Part shown: positions 18,321 through 27,924 of the stretch, piece by piece
Layout: the number at the start of each line of letters is the position of its first letter
Numbering within the stretch: position 1 is the stretch's first letter
NCBI GenBank assembly: GCA_903824725.1
Contig: CAIJXU010000009.1
Span: 1 to 42,190 of the forward strand
DNA length: 42,190 nucleotides
Reading direction: 5' to 3'
From: an uncultured Bacteroidota bacterium
GTDB lineage: Bacteria; Bacteroidota; Bacteroidia; Chitinophagales; Chitinophagaceae
The notes under the pieces: generated by a model
Told to the model about the DNA's origin: nothing
Database searches by the model: none
The model's input: only the letters and a program-made list of their open reading frames with translations
Program-made: the position numbers and the translations under genes

Positions 18321-19703
18321 ATGAAAAAACTTATCGGATTGTTAAGCTTAGTGATACTTTCTCAAGTTTCTTTTGCACAAGACTTTAAAAAAGCTCAAGA
18401 AATCCTTTTCCTAAAAAAGATTGATGCAGCTAAAACCGAATATGAAAGAGTAATTTCCAAAAAACCAGCACTTGAAAATACAGTGGAAGGAATTTATATA
18501 AAAGCTGTTATTAATTGGGAGATTACTAGAGATAGTTCATTAGTAAAAAAATACCCTAATGCATTTCATATAATGCATAGTGCCGTTGACCAATATATTT
18601 TATTAGATACAAGTCTTAAAGTTTCTAAAGAATATGGACAACAACCATTTATTGATATATTTTATAAATCATTCAAAGAGGGGGTAGCTTTATTTGAGAA
18701 AAAAGATTGGAAAAATTCCGCCTCCAGTTTTGATACTGCAGTAATTTACAGTGATATTATTTTCACTAGAGGAATGTCCACGAATACAAAACAAAAATTT
18801 GATACCATTTCCCTAATGTATGCAGGATATGCACATCAAAATGCGGGCAATAAAGAGTCATGTACAAAGTATTATAAAAGATTGGTGGATGCTAAAATAC
18901 AAACCAAAGAATTAGTTGACGTATACAGATATTTATTAATTCAATATATTGATGCAAAAGATAAAAATAATTTTGAAACCTATTACAAGGTATCAAAAAA
19001 TGCTTATCCTGCTGAAAATTGGTTAGAATATAAGTCTGATTATATTGAAAAACATTATAGTATGGATGAGAAGATTGCATCTTATAATGAAATGATTGCA
19101 GACAATACCATGAATGAATTAGCTTGTCAGATGTTTGGTGATATGTTTATGGCTGGTAAAAATATAGAAGGAGTGACTTTACAACAAGCAGATGAATACT
19201 TGTCAAAAGCACAAGAAGCCTATAAGAAAACGTATACGATGAATCCTAATAACTTTGCAGCTGCATTTAATGTAGGAATAAGTTATTATCATCAGTTTTC
19301 AGTTTTAGATGACAAGTTTGCTGAAAATATTAGAACCTTACAAACTCTAAATACCAATAGACCAGCACCTTCAAAAACTGCTACGCCAGCTGTTAAATTG
19401 AGAGAGGATGCGAAATTTAAATTACTAGTTGATTCTGTAAAGAAATTAAATACGGCTTTAGATATACCTATTTTAGATAAAGTAAATACAGCAATTGAAT
19501 GGATTGAGAAAGCATATAACACTTTAAAGGATAAAGATAAATTCACTAAAACCGAAAAGAGTGTAATGGGAAAATCAGTTGATTTTTTAGCGACGCTTTA
19601 TAGTTATAAAAGAGATAGATCTAGAGGAAAAGATCAAAAAGCGTACGATGATTTTGAGGCTAAATATAATTTCTTTGATAAGTTACATGAGAAGTACAAT
19701 TAA
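18321..19703 (+). CDS. Secreted TPR-like repeat protein
   Basis: A 460-residue protein with a signal peptide (MKKLIGLLSLVILSQVSFAQ, cleavage near residue 20). The rest is helical and resembles degenerate tetratricopeptide repeats, for example the segment around AKTEYERVISKKPALEN and the more regular repeat YLSKAQEAYKKTYTMNPNNF with AAAFNVGISYYHQF. It is probably periplasmic and may act in protein-protein interaction. No enzymatic motif is visible. It follows gyrA closely and ends at a bidirectional terminator. The function is unknown. Confidence 0.75.
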   Translation: MKKLIGLLSLVILSQVSFAQDFKKAQEILFLKKIDAAKTEYERVISKKPALENTVEGIYIKAVINWEITRDSSLVKKYPNAFHIMHSAVDQYILLDTSLKVSKEYGQQPFIDIFYKSFKEGVALFEKKDWKNSASSFDTAVIYSDIIFTRGMSTNTKQKFDTISLMYAGYAHQNAGNKESCTKYYKRLVDAKIQTKELVDVYRYLLIQYIDAKDKNNFETYYKVSKNAYPAENWLEYKSDYIEKHYSMDEKIASYNEMIADNTMNELACQMFGDMFMAGKNIEGVTLQQADEYLSKAQEAYKKTYTMNPNNFAAAFNVGISYYHQFSVLDDKFAENIRTLQTLNTNRPAPSKTATPAVKLREDAKFKLLVDSVKKLNTALDIPILDKVNTAIEWIEKAYNTLKDKDKFTKTEKSVMGKSVDFLATLYSYKRDRSRGKDQKAYDDFEAKYNFFDKLHEKYN

Positions 19704-19724
19704 AATATAAACCTATTAGTATAT

Positions 19725-19757
19725 AAAAAAGCCTTCCAGATTTCGGGAGGCTTTTTT
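19725..19757. terminator. Bidirectional terminator
   Basis: AAAAAAGCCTTCC and GGGAGGCTTTTTT form a stem with one G-U pair around a short AGATTTC loop. It has an A-tract on one side and a T-tract on the other, and serves the convergent TPR and MORN genes. Confidence 0.85.
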
Positions 19758-19774
19758 ATTAGCTATAAATAAAT

Positions 19775-20488
19775 TTAATTTCTTAGAACAATACCCACTT
19801 TATAATTTTTTACTTCATAAAAATCTACTATCACTTCTTCTGTTCCAAATCTAAAAGAAACAGTAGCAGGGTAGATGACATTGTTAAAAATATATACATT
19901 CTTTTTTTGTTGAGAGGTCATTTCATCCATCAGGTGATAAGTTCCTTTACTGAAAACTACCCCTGTTAAAGTAGGTTTAGGATTTTCTCCATGTACATCA
20001 ATGACACCGCCTATAAAACTTTCAATGGAAACCTCAATGGTAGGAAAAGTTTTTGGAGCTTGGGTATTGATATTAATGGTATTCACCATTGAAGTTTTAG
20101 AAATCAATTTATAGGGGGTTTCATATAAGCCTACATAAACATTCTTTTTCCAATATCCAGTTAATACACTGTCCATTCCATTCTTTATAATGTATTCGCC
20201 ATAACCTTCACGTTTACCTTTTTTAAATTGACCTTTAAAAACGCTTTCTTTTTCATCTGTGTAAATTCCTTCACCATCGGGTAGACCTGCCTTAAATTCA
20301 CCTTCATAACTGTGTAAGCCCACCGATTTACCTTGACCTTCGGCCTTGCCATTTTTACAATCTCCGGTATAGACACCCAAAAGGTTAGGATCTAAAACTT
20401 TGCAATCCTGGGCATAGGATACCAATTGCACAATGAATAAAATAAGAAAAAGGCTAATCAACTTGGGGTATAATGAATCCAATTTCAT
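19775..20488 (-). CDS. Secreted MORN-repeat protein
   Basis: A 237-residue protein with an N-terminal signal or anchor (LISLFLILFIVQLVSYAQ). Three to four MORN repeats follow in residues about 38-125: YTGDCKNGKAEGQGKS, YEGEFKAGLPDGEGIY, FKGQFKKGKREGYGEY and a weaker TGYWKKNVYVGLYE. The C-terminal half is beta-rich and not recognised. MORN repeats usually mediate lipid or protein contacts, and no enzyme can be named. The gene stands alone, convergent with the TPR gene. Confidence 0.8.
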   Translation of the reverse strand: MKLDSLYPKLISLFLILFIVQLVSYAQDCKVLDPNLLGVYTGDCKNGKAEGQGKSVGLHSYEGEFKAGLPDGEGIYTDEKESVFKGQFKKGKREGYGEYIIKNGMDSVLTGYWKKNVYVGLYETPYKLISKTSMVNTININTQAPKTFPTIEVSIESFIGGVIDVHGENPKPTLTGVVFSKGTYHLMDEMTSQQKKNVYIFNNVIYPATVSFRFGTEEVIVDFYEVKNYKVGIVLRN

Positions 20489-20648
20489 GAAAGGTTATTT
20501 AATAATTTTCAAAGATTATGTCTAATATAAAGCTACTAACAAAATGATACAAGAATCGAGCCTATGATAGGTTGCTAATTAAAACCGACAAAGACAGCTT
20601 TGATCTATAAAATGTGTTAGTGAACCTTTCTACTTCAATTAATACTAT

Positions 20649-20663
20649 TTAACATAATGTTAA
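20649..20663. repeat. Perfect palindrome TTAACAT-A-ATGTTAA
   Basis: Seven-base arms around a single A, lying 271 bases before the GH109-like ATG. The size and symmetry fit a dimeric regulator's operator. The regulator is unknown. Confidence 0.5.
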
Positions 20664-20837
20664 TTATAAGCAAATAATATGATCTTAAATTGATAGAAAT
20701 GAATATATAGTGGAGATATACAGTCAATTTCGGTATTTGACAATGTCTCTATTTCCTTTGGTAAAGGGTCCCCTTAATAGTTTAAGATCAGTAATTTTAA
20801 AACTCAATCATAATTATAATAGAACAATATGGTTATC

Positions 20838-20862
20838 TAAACAATTCTAGTTAAATTGTTTA
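20838..20862. repeat. Inverted repeat TAAACAATT-N7-AATTGTTTA
   Basis: Nine-base perfect arms with a 7-base spacer, ending 71 bases before the GH109-like ATG. It has no T-tract, so an operator is likelier than a terminator. Confidence 0.5.
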
Positions 20863-20915
20863 TCAGTTACAAAGGCTTGTCATATGATATTAGCTTTTAG
20901 GTCACTCATTTTTAA

Positions 20916-22325
<1,410 letters not shown>

Positions 22326-22334
22326 GAGAATAAC

Positions 22335-22367
22335 AAAAAAGGAGAAATGCAAATTTCTCCTTTTTTT
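22335..22367. terminator. Bidirectional terminator
   Basis: AAAAAAGGAGAAA and TTTCTCCTTTTTTT form a long stem around TGCAAA. It lies between the convergent GH109-like and phosphotransferase genes. Confidence 0.88.
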
Positions 22368-22391
22368 ATAAAACCTTGTCGTATAAAGTGA

Positions 22392-23408
22392 TTAAGACAG
22401 ATTATTGTATTCTTCCAATAATCTAATTTGATTCAAGGTGCGGAAATAGTTTTGACCTTCATAAGATGCGCCATAATAAATATCTTTATTCAAATGGTCT
22501 GTTAGAAATCGAAGTGCTTGCATGTAAATCATAAACTGTCCTCCAAAAAATAAATGATCCATTTCGAATGGAGAAAGTGAATCCTGCATATAATGCAAAT
22601 AGCCTCTTTTAAGGGATTGCCATTTTTCGGCATCCACCTTAACTTTATTTAAATCTTTTTCTTCTTCAGATACAGCGCATAAACAGGTTCGACACATGTC
22701 GCCAATATCACTGATAAAGTAACCAGCCATCGTAGTATCTAGATCAATTACACAAATGGCTTTTTCTTCATCATGAATGCTATCAAATAAAACATTACTG
22801 ATTTTTGTATCGTGGTGTGTTACTCTTTTTTTAACCTCTTTATGTTGAATAAATTGATCATAAGTTTCAACATAATTTTTGTGCGCAAGTAAAAAGTCAA
22901 TTTCATTTTTACTCGATTGGATTCGATTAGGATCTCCATTCAGTAAGGCTTGTGAAAATTGCTGATATCTTAAATTTAAATCGTGAAACTGAGGTAAAGT
23001 ATCTTTTAATTGATTACAGTCAAAATCCTTTAAAACAAAGGTAAATTTTGCAAATTGTTGGGCCGCTTCTTCTACTTGAATTTTATTATCTAAAACGCTT
23101 AAAGCGTACCCTTTTATTTTATGAAAAGCTCTATAAAACCCACCACCCCACTCTATTAAAGTATCCCCTTGTAAAGTAGGCACTAGATGCGTGTATAAAT
23201 AAGAAGGATTGGTTTGTAGAATATAAGCCCCGATGTTATTGATGTTTTGATCTATGGCCCAAGGATTTTTAAATACATTGTGGTTAATGGATTGAACAAT
23301 AAAATCCCCTTGGGTCGTATGAACAGAATAAGTTCTATTGATCAACCCTTGTTGAATGGTATCATGATTTATGACATCCCAACCATATTTTTCAAAAATT
23401 TCCTGCAT
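22392..23408 (-). CDS. APH-fold sugar kinase, N-acetylhexosamine 1-kinase-like
   Basis: A 338-residue aminoglycoside-phosphotransferase-fold kinase. The catalytic Brenner motif is HHDTKISN (His198-Asp200 to Asn205), and the metal-binding aspartates are in VIDLDT at about 220-225. The N-terminus (GLINRTYSVHTTQGDFIVQSI) carries the nucleotide-binding lobe. It resembles the N-acetylhexosamine 1-kinase (NahK) branch more than antibiotic-resistance APHs. The neighbourhood (a GH109-like protein and a glycosylasparaginase) supports phosphorylation of GlcNAc or GalNAc, but this is inference. No export signal is present, so it should act in the cytoplasm after sugar uptake. Confidence 0.8.
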   Translation of the reverse strand: MQEIFEKYGWDVINHDTIQQGLINRTYSVHTTQGDFIVQSINHNVFKNPWAIDQNINNIGAYILQTNPSYLYTHLVPTLQGDTLIEWGGGFYRAFHKIKGYALSVLDNKIQVEEAAQQFAKFTFVLKDFDCNQLKDTLPQFHDLNLRYQQFSQALLNGDPNRIQSSKNEIDFLLAHKNYVETYDQFIQHKEVKKRVTHHDTKISNVLFDSIHDEEKAICVIDLDTTMAGYFISDIGDMCRTCLCAVSEEEKDLNKVKVDAEKWQSLKRGYLHYMQDSLSPFEMDHLFFGGQFMIYMQALRFLTDHLNKDIYYGASYEGQNYFRTLNQIRLLEEYNNLS

Positions 23409-23490
23409 ATGTTAAAGTATTTTAAAAGTACATAAATAACGGCAATCTTTGTATCTTGTTGGCAATATTTAACACATAATATAGATTAAA

Positions 23491-24513
23491 ATGGATCGTC
23501 GCAAATTTATCAATTTAGGTGGATTAGGAGTTACAAGTTTTACTTTAAGTTCATTTGTTCCTCAACAAAATATCAAAGGACCTTTAGTCGTTTCAACATG
23601 GGATGCAGGTATCGCAGCCAATGCAGGTGCATGGACTATTTTAGGTTCGGGTGGAAAGGCATTAGATGCTGTTGAAAAAGGAGTCATGGTAACAGAAGAT
23701 GAAATGAATTGCTGTGTGGGTTTAGGTGCGAATCCTGATCGTGATGGCTTTGTTACATTAGATGCTTCTATCATGGATCATGAATTTAATTGTGGAAGTG
23801 TTGCATTTTTAGAACGCATCAAACACCCTATTTCAGTAGCACGAAGAGTAATGGAAAAAACACCCCATGTGATGTTGGTGGGTGAAGGCGCTCAACAATT
23901 TGCATTGGAACAAGGTTTTAAATTAGAATCGGGTGAATTATCTAAAGATGCAAAAAATGCCTATAAAAATTGGCTAAAAAATTCTGAATATAAACCAGTC
24001 ATTAATATTGAACGAAAAAATGCAATAAGTCAATTAGACCCTAACAAAATGGCTCCGCACAAGTTGGCTACTGGTGAATGGAATCATGATACGATTGGCA
24101 TGATTGCTTTGGATAGTTTTGGAAACTTAAGCGGCTCTTGTACCACAAGTGGAGCAGGATTTAAAATGCGTGGACGTATTGGTGATTCTCCTGTCATTGG
24201 GGCAGGTTTGTATGTCGATAACGAAGTGGGTGCAGTAGTCGCAACTGGACAAGGTGAAGATGTGATTCGTGTTGCTGGATCAAGTGCGGTGGTTGAACAA
24301 ATGAGACAAGGTAAATCTCCCACCGAAGCTTGTAAAATAATTGTGGAGCGCATTAATCGTATTAAAAAGGAAAAAGCAAAAGATATTCAGATTTGTTTTA
24401 TTGCTATCAATAAAAAAGGTGAATTTGGAGCTTACTCTTTACATAAAGGCTTTAACTACGCAGTACATAATAAGGAGGGTAATAAATTATACGAATCCAC
24501 CTCATTAGATTAA
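23491..24513 (+). CDS. Glycosylasparaginase (N4-GlcNAc-asparaginase), Tat-exported
   Basis: A 340-residue Ntn-hydrolase that cleaves the GlcNAc-Asn bond of N-glycans. The N-terminus (MDRRKFINLGGLGVTSF) is a Tat signal. The autoprocessing site is NHDTIGMIALD: cleavage before Thr frees the catalytic nucleophile. GRIGDSPVIGAGLYVDN and GAVVATGQGEDVIR match the substrate-binding region of aspartylglucosaminidases. It could instead be an isoaspartyl peptidase of the same fold, but the RxGDSP and TGxGE spacing and the neighbours favour glycosylasparaginase. cutC starts 24 bases downstream. Confidence 0.9.
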   Translation: MDRRKFINLGGLGVTSFTLSSFVPQQNIKGPLVVSTWDAGIAANAGAWTILGSGGKALDAVEKGVMVTEDEMNCCVGLGANPDRDGFVTLDASIMDHEFNCGSVAFLERIKHPISVARRVMEKTPHVMLVGEGAQQFALEQGFKLESGELSKDAKNAYKNWLKNSEYKPVINIERKNAISQLDPNKMAPHKLATGEWNHDTIGMIALDSFGNLSGSCTTSGAGFKMRGRIGDSPVIGAGLYVDNEVGAVVATGQGEDVIRVAGSSAVVEQMRQGKSPTEACKIIVERINRIKKEKAKDIQICFIAINKKGEFGAYSLHKGFNYAVHNKEGNKLYESTSLD

Positions 24514-24525
24514 ATCGTATTTGTT

Positions 24526-24533
24526 TATTTTTG
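24526..24533 (+). promoter_or_regulatory. -7 box just before cutC
   Basis: TATTTTTG, a perfect TAnnTTTG, ends 4 bases before the cutC ATG, which would give a leaderless mRNA. No clear -33 was seen, and the box sits in a 24-base gap, so cotranscription with the upstream gene is also possible. Confidence 0.4.
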
Positions 24534-24537
24534 TGCT

Positions 24538-25257
24538 ATGTCAAAAACCCTACTTGAAATTGCTGTTTTTTCTGTTGAATCTGCGATGTATGCTATTCAA
24601 GCTGGAGCGGATCGGATTGAACTTTGCGAAAATCCAAATGAAGGTGGCACTACCCCATCCTATGGAACTTTGGTTTTGATGTCTACAAAACAATTGGTTC
24701 CCATTTTCCCCATTATTCGACCTAGAGGCGGTGATTTTTTATATACCGATCATGAATTTGACATCATGAAGAAGGATGTATTATTAGCAAAAGAATTAGG
24801 ATTTAAAGGAGTCGTTCTAGGTTTGTTGAATGCAGATGGTTCCATAGATAAAATCAGAACCGCCGAATTAGTACAATTGGCTAAACCAATGCAGGTGACT
24901 TTTCATCGAGCCTTTGATCGTTGTAATCATCCATTTAATGCATTAGAAGATATTATTAAATCAGGTTGCAGCCGAATTTTAACCAGCGGACAAGTTCCAA
25001 ATGTGAGTGATGCCTTACCCTTGATTAAGGACTTGGTAGATAAAGCCAATGGTCGAATTATAATTATGCCTGGCAGTGGAGTTCGATCTAATAATATAAA
25101 ACAAATTATAGAAACTTCAGGGGTGGTTGAAATACATAGTTCGGCACGAAAAAACTTTCCGTCCAATATGCATTACAATGTTTGGTCGATGAATGAAAAT
25201 TTACAATACATTGGAGTAGATCAAGAAGAAATAACTAAAATGTTGTCAATCATTTAA
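24538..25257 (+). CDS. cutC: CutC family protein
   Basis: A 239-residue TIM-barrel protein of the CutC family. Diagnostic segments are LEIAVFSVESAMYAIQAGAD, RIELCENPNEGGTTPSYG, VTFHRAFDRC and RILTSGQ. The family was named for copper homeostasis in E. coli, but a direct copper role is disputed, and no copper gene is near. Here it directly follows a glycosylasparaginase in a group of amino-sugar genes, so an enzymatic role in glycan or sugar-derivative breakdown is a reasonable inference. The length is normal and it has no signal peptide. Confidence 0.92.
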   Translation: MSKTLLEIAVFSVESAMYAIQAGADRIELCENPNEGGTTPSYGTLVLMSTKQLVPIFPIIRPRGGDFLYTDHEFDIMKKDVLLAKELGFKGVVLGLLNADGSIDKIRTAELVQLAKPMQVTFHRAFDRCNHPFNALEDIIKSGCSRILTSGQVPNVSDALPLIKDLVDKANGRIIIMPGSGVRSNNIKQIIETSGVVEIHSSARKNFPSNMHYNVWSMNENLQYIGVDQEEITKMLSII

Positions 25258-25278
25258 GCTGAAACAATAAAGTTGTGT

Positions 25279-26517
25279 TTAATACAACATGCGTGCGCGA
25301 ATGGTATGTTTTACTTCTTTCAATAAATCAATCGCTTTTTTTGACAATTTAGAATCAACATCTAAAACAACATATCCGATCTCTTCGTTTGTTTTTAAAT
25401 ATTGTCCTACGATATTGATTTTATTTTTTGACATCACTGTATTAATTGCACTTAACACACCTGGTACATTATTGTGAATGTGTAAAATACGATGTGCGCC
25501 ATCTACTGGAGGTAAACTAATTGAAGGAATGGTATGAGAGCCATTGGAAACTCCTCTTTCTAGGTATTGATATAATTTAATACTTACATCTTCGCCAATA
25601 TTTTCTTGTGCTTCTTCGGTACTTCCACCAATATGAGGTGTTAAAAGAACATTAGATAATCCTTGTAAAGGTGTTGTAAATTGATCTCCATTTTTTTCTG
25701 GCTCAATAGGATACACATCAATGGCAGCGCCGGCTAGGGCTTTACTTTTAATGGCTTTGGTTAATGCTTCTAAATCAACTACTTCCCCCCTGGCATAATT
25801 AATAAGTATAGCACCCTGTTTAAATTGCTTTATAAGCTCAGCGCTAATTAAATTTTTTGTTTGACTTGTTTCAGGTACATGTACTGAAATAATATCACTA
25901 CTGCTTACTAAATCCTTTAATGATTTTACGGCTTGTGCATTACCTAAAGGTAGTTTGGTTTCAACATCATAAAATTTTACTTTCATTCCCATTGCTTCTG
26001 CCATAATACTGGTTTGTGTACCAATATTGCCATATCCAATTAAACCCAATGTTTTTCCTCTTAATTCAAAACTTCCTTTGGCATCTTTATTCCAAATGCC
26101 TTGATGAGCTGCGGTATTTTTATCTATGATTTTACGGATCAACATAATCGAAGCTCCTATTACTAGTTCAGCTACACTTCGAGTGTTGCTGTAAGGTGCA
26201 TTAAATACGGCGACTCCTTTTTGCTTACATGCTTTTAAATCTACTTGATTTATACCTATACAAAAACAACCAATGGCTTGTAATTTTTTTGCATTGTCTA
26301 AAACCTTTTTGGAAATAAAAGTTTTAGAACGAATCCCTAAAATATGAACATCCTTTATGGCTTTGATGAGTTCTTCCTCGCTTAATGCCCCTGAAAGTTT
26401 TTTGACATCAGTATACCCTTGGTCTTTAAAATATTGAACGGCTTTGTCGCTAATATTTTCTAAAAATAAAACCTTGATTTTGGCTTTGGGGTAACTGGTC
26501 GTGTCAATAGTACTCAT
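25279..26517 (-). CDS. serA: D-3-phosphoglycerate dehydrogenase
   Basis: A 412-residue SerA, the first enzyme of serine synthesis (3-phosphoglycerate to 3-phosphohydroxypyruvate with NAD+). The NAD-binding loop is GLIGYGNIGTQTSIMAEAMG. The catalytic Arg lies in INYARGEVVD and the catalytic His in LLTPHIGGSTEEAQ. The C-terminal part from about residue 340 (LHIHNNVPGVLSAINTVM) is an ACT domain that binds serine for feedback inhibition in E. coli SerA, which has the same architecture. It is monocistronic, and a perfect -7 box lies 4 bases before the ATG. Confidence 0.95.
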   Translation of the reverse strand: MSTIDTTSYPKAKIKVLFLENISDKAVQYFKDQGYTDVKKLSGALSEEELIKAIKDVHILGIRSKTFISKKVLDNAKKLQAIGCFCIGINQVDLKACKQKGVAVFNAPYSNTRSVAELVIGASIMLIRKIIDKNTAAHQGIWNKDAKGSFELRGKTLGLIGYGNIGTQTSIMAEAMGMKVKFYDVETKLPLGNAQAVKSLKDLVSSSDIISVHVPETSQTKNLISAELIKQFKQGAILINYARGEVVDLEALTKAIKSKALAGAAIDVYPIEPEKNGDQFTTPLQGLSNVLLTPHIGGSTEEAQENIGEDVSIKLYQYLERGVSNGSHTIPSISLPPVDGAHRILHIHNNVPGVLSAINTVMSKNKINIVGQYLKTNEEIGYVVLDVDSKLSKKAIDLLKEVKHTIRARMLY

Positions 26518-26521
26518 GTTG

Positions 26522-26529
26522 CAAAGTTA
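26522..26529 (-). promoter_or_regulatory. -7 box just before serA
   Basis: The minus strand reads TAACTTTG, a perfect TAnnTTTG ending 4 bases before the ATG. The start site would fall at the first base of the coding region or one base before it. No convincing -33 is visible. Confidence 0.5.
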
Positions 26530-26628
26530 AAAAAAATAACTGTTTCGTATTCATTAACAATAAATTAAGTCATTCTTGCGTTATTTGGTTGATATTTAAC
26601 CCTTGGTACCCTTTTTAAATACTAACAG

Positions 26629-27843
26629 ATGATGGTGAGATTTACCTTGATTATAGGAATTTTCCTTTTTAGCTACTCTTGCGGGACAAGTCAAGGTCCT
26701 AATCAGATTGGTTATATCCCTTTTGCTTATCAGCCTTTGAAATTAGAGGACAAAGACAGATTTATGGCAGAAGTAAAGGCTAAATATGATAGTTTACTTG
26801 GGAAAAAGGGTTTTAGTGGTCAAATTTTAGTGGCCAAAAATGGGCAAATCGTATTTGAAGATTATAAAGGCTTTTCAAATATTAGCAATAAAACTTTAAT
26901 ACAACCAGAGACTCCTATCCATTTAGCTTCTATTTCCAAAACTTTTACAGCCATGGCAGCTTTAAAATTATGGGAACAAGATAAATTAGATTTAAAAGCG
27001 CCCGTTACAAAATATTTAAACACATTTCCCTATCCAGAAGTAACCGTCGAACAATTATTATCCCATCGTAGTGGACTAGCAGATTATACTTATTTCATGG
27101 AGACGAAAAAATACGCATCTGTTAAAGTTAAAAATAAAAGAGGCAGATGGGTAAGACGACTAAAATTAATAAAAAACGAAGTGCCTTTTAAAACAGGCTT
27201 ATATAATAATCAGGATGTTTTAGATTACATGGTATCCCGAAAACCTTTACCACAAGCAAGTCCAGACAAAGTGTTTAAATACTGTAATACAAATTATGTG
27301 TTGTTGGCTTTGGTCATTGAAAAAATTACGGGCAAAGATTTTCCAACCTATATGAAGGAAAATATTTTCAAACCATTGAAAATGGATAATACTTATATTT
27401 TTGATGCAAAAAAGATTGATCAATATACACCCTCCTATAATGCTCGAATGGTACCTTATAAAATTGAGAAATATGATTGCGTTTATGGTGATAAAAATGT
27501 GTACAGTACCGCAAGAGATATGTTTTTATGGGATAAGGCATTAACAGAAGGCAAATATTTAAAATTGGCTACTTTGAATATGGCTTATGAGCCCCAAAGT
27601 CCCACTAATAAATACTACCATAATTATGGCTTAGGATGGCGCATTTTGACGAAACCCAATGAAGAAAAATTAGTTTATCATAATGGTTGGTGGCATGGTA
27701 ATAATACTGTTTTTACTAGGCTTATTAAGGAATCCGCTACGATTATCATTTTGGGCAACCGTTATAATCGATCTATCTATAAAGGCAAGCTATTGGCCTC
27801 TATATTTACAGGCAAGGATGATACGACCAGTTTAGTAGAGTAA
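26629..27843 (+). CDS. Serine hydrolase lipoprotein, beta-lactamase/PBP4* family
   Basis: A 404-residue class C beta-lactamase-fold protein (PF00144 type). The N-terminus is a lipoprotein signal with lipobox FSYSC|G. The active-site serine is in ASISKTFTA (SxxK), the second motif is YCNTNY (YxN), and the HxG-like third motif is in YHNGWWHG. Such proteins act as D-aminopeptidases, esterases or peptidoglycan hydrolases, and seldom as true beta-lactamases. The distance from the BlaI/BlaR1 pair (hppA lies between) gives no reason to call it a resistance gene. The exact substrate is unknown. Confidence 0.85.
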   Translation: MMVRFTLIIGIFLFSYSCGTSQGPNQIGYIPFAYQPLKLEDKDRFMAEVKAKYDSLLGKKGFSGQILVAKNGQIVFEDYKGFSNISNKTLIQPETPIHLASISKTFTAMAALKLWEQDKLDLKAPVTKYLNTFPYPEVTVEQLLSHRSGLADYTYFMETKKYASVKVKNKRGRWVRRLKLIKNEVPFKTGLYNNQDVLDYMVSRKPLPQASPDKVFKYCNTNYVLLALVIEKITGKDFPTYMKENIFKPLKMDNTYIFDAKKIDQYTPSYNARMVPYKIEKYDCVYGDKNVYSTARDMFLWDKALTEGKYLKLATLNMAYEPQSPTNKYYHNYGLGWRILTKPNEEKLVYHNGWWHGNNTVFTRLIKESATIIILGNRYNRSIYKGKLLASIFTGKDDTTSLVE

Positions 27844-27853
27844 ACTTGTATTT

Positions 27854-27887
27854 TTTGCCTTTTTTTGAATTTTCTGCCCTATTTTTG
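27854..27887 (+). promoter_or_regulatory. Promoter of the membrane pyrophosphatase gene
   Basis: TTTG at 27854-27857, a 22-base gap, then TATTTTTG at 27880-27887 (perfect -7). The predicted leader to the ATG at 27925 is about 34 bases. The position rules out the more upstream TTG start at 27865. Confidence 0.55.
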
Positions 27888-27924
27888 CATCCCCTTAATT
27901 TTAACTATAGAATATCAATTTCTT

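Noticed and set aside
27865..27924. Twenty-codon upstream extension of the pyrophosphatase from TTG
   Set aside because: The perfect -7 promoter box at 27880-27887 lies inside it, so it would not be transcribed.
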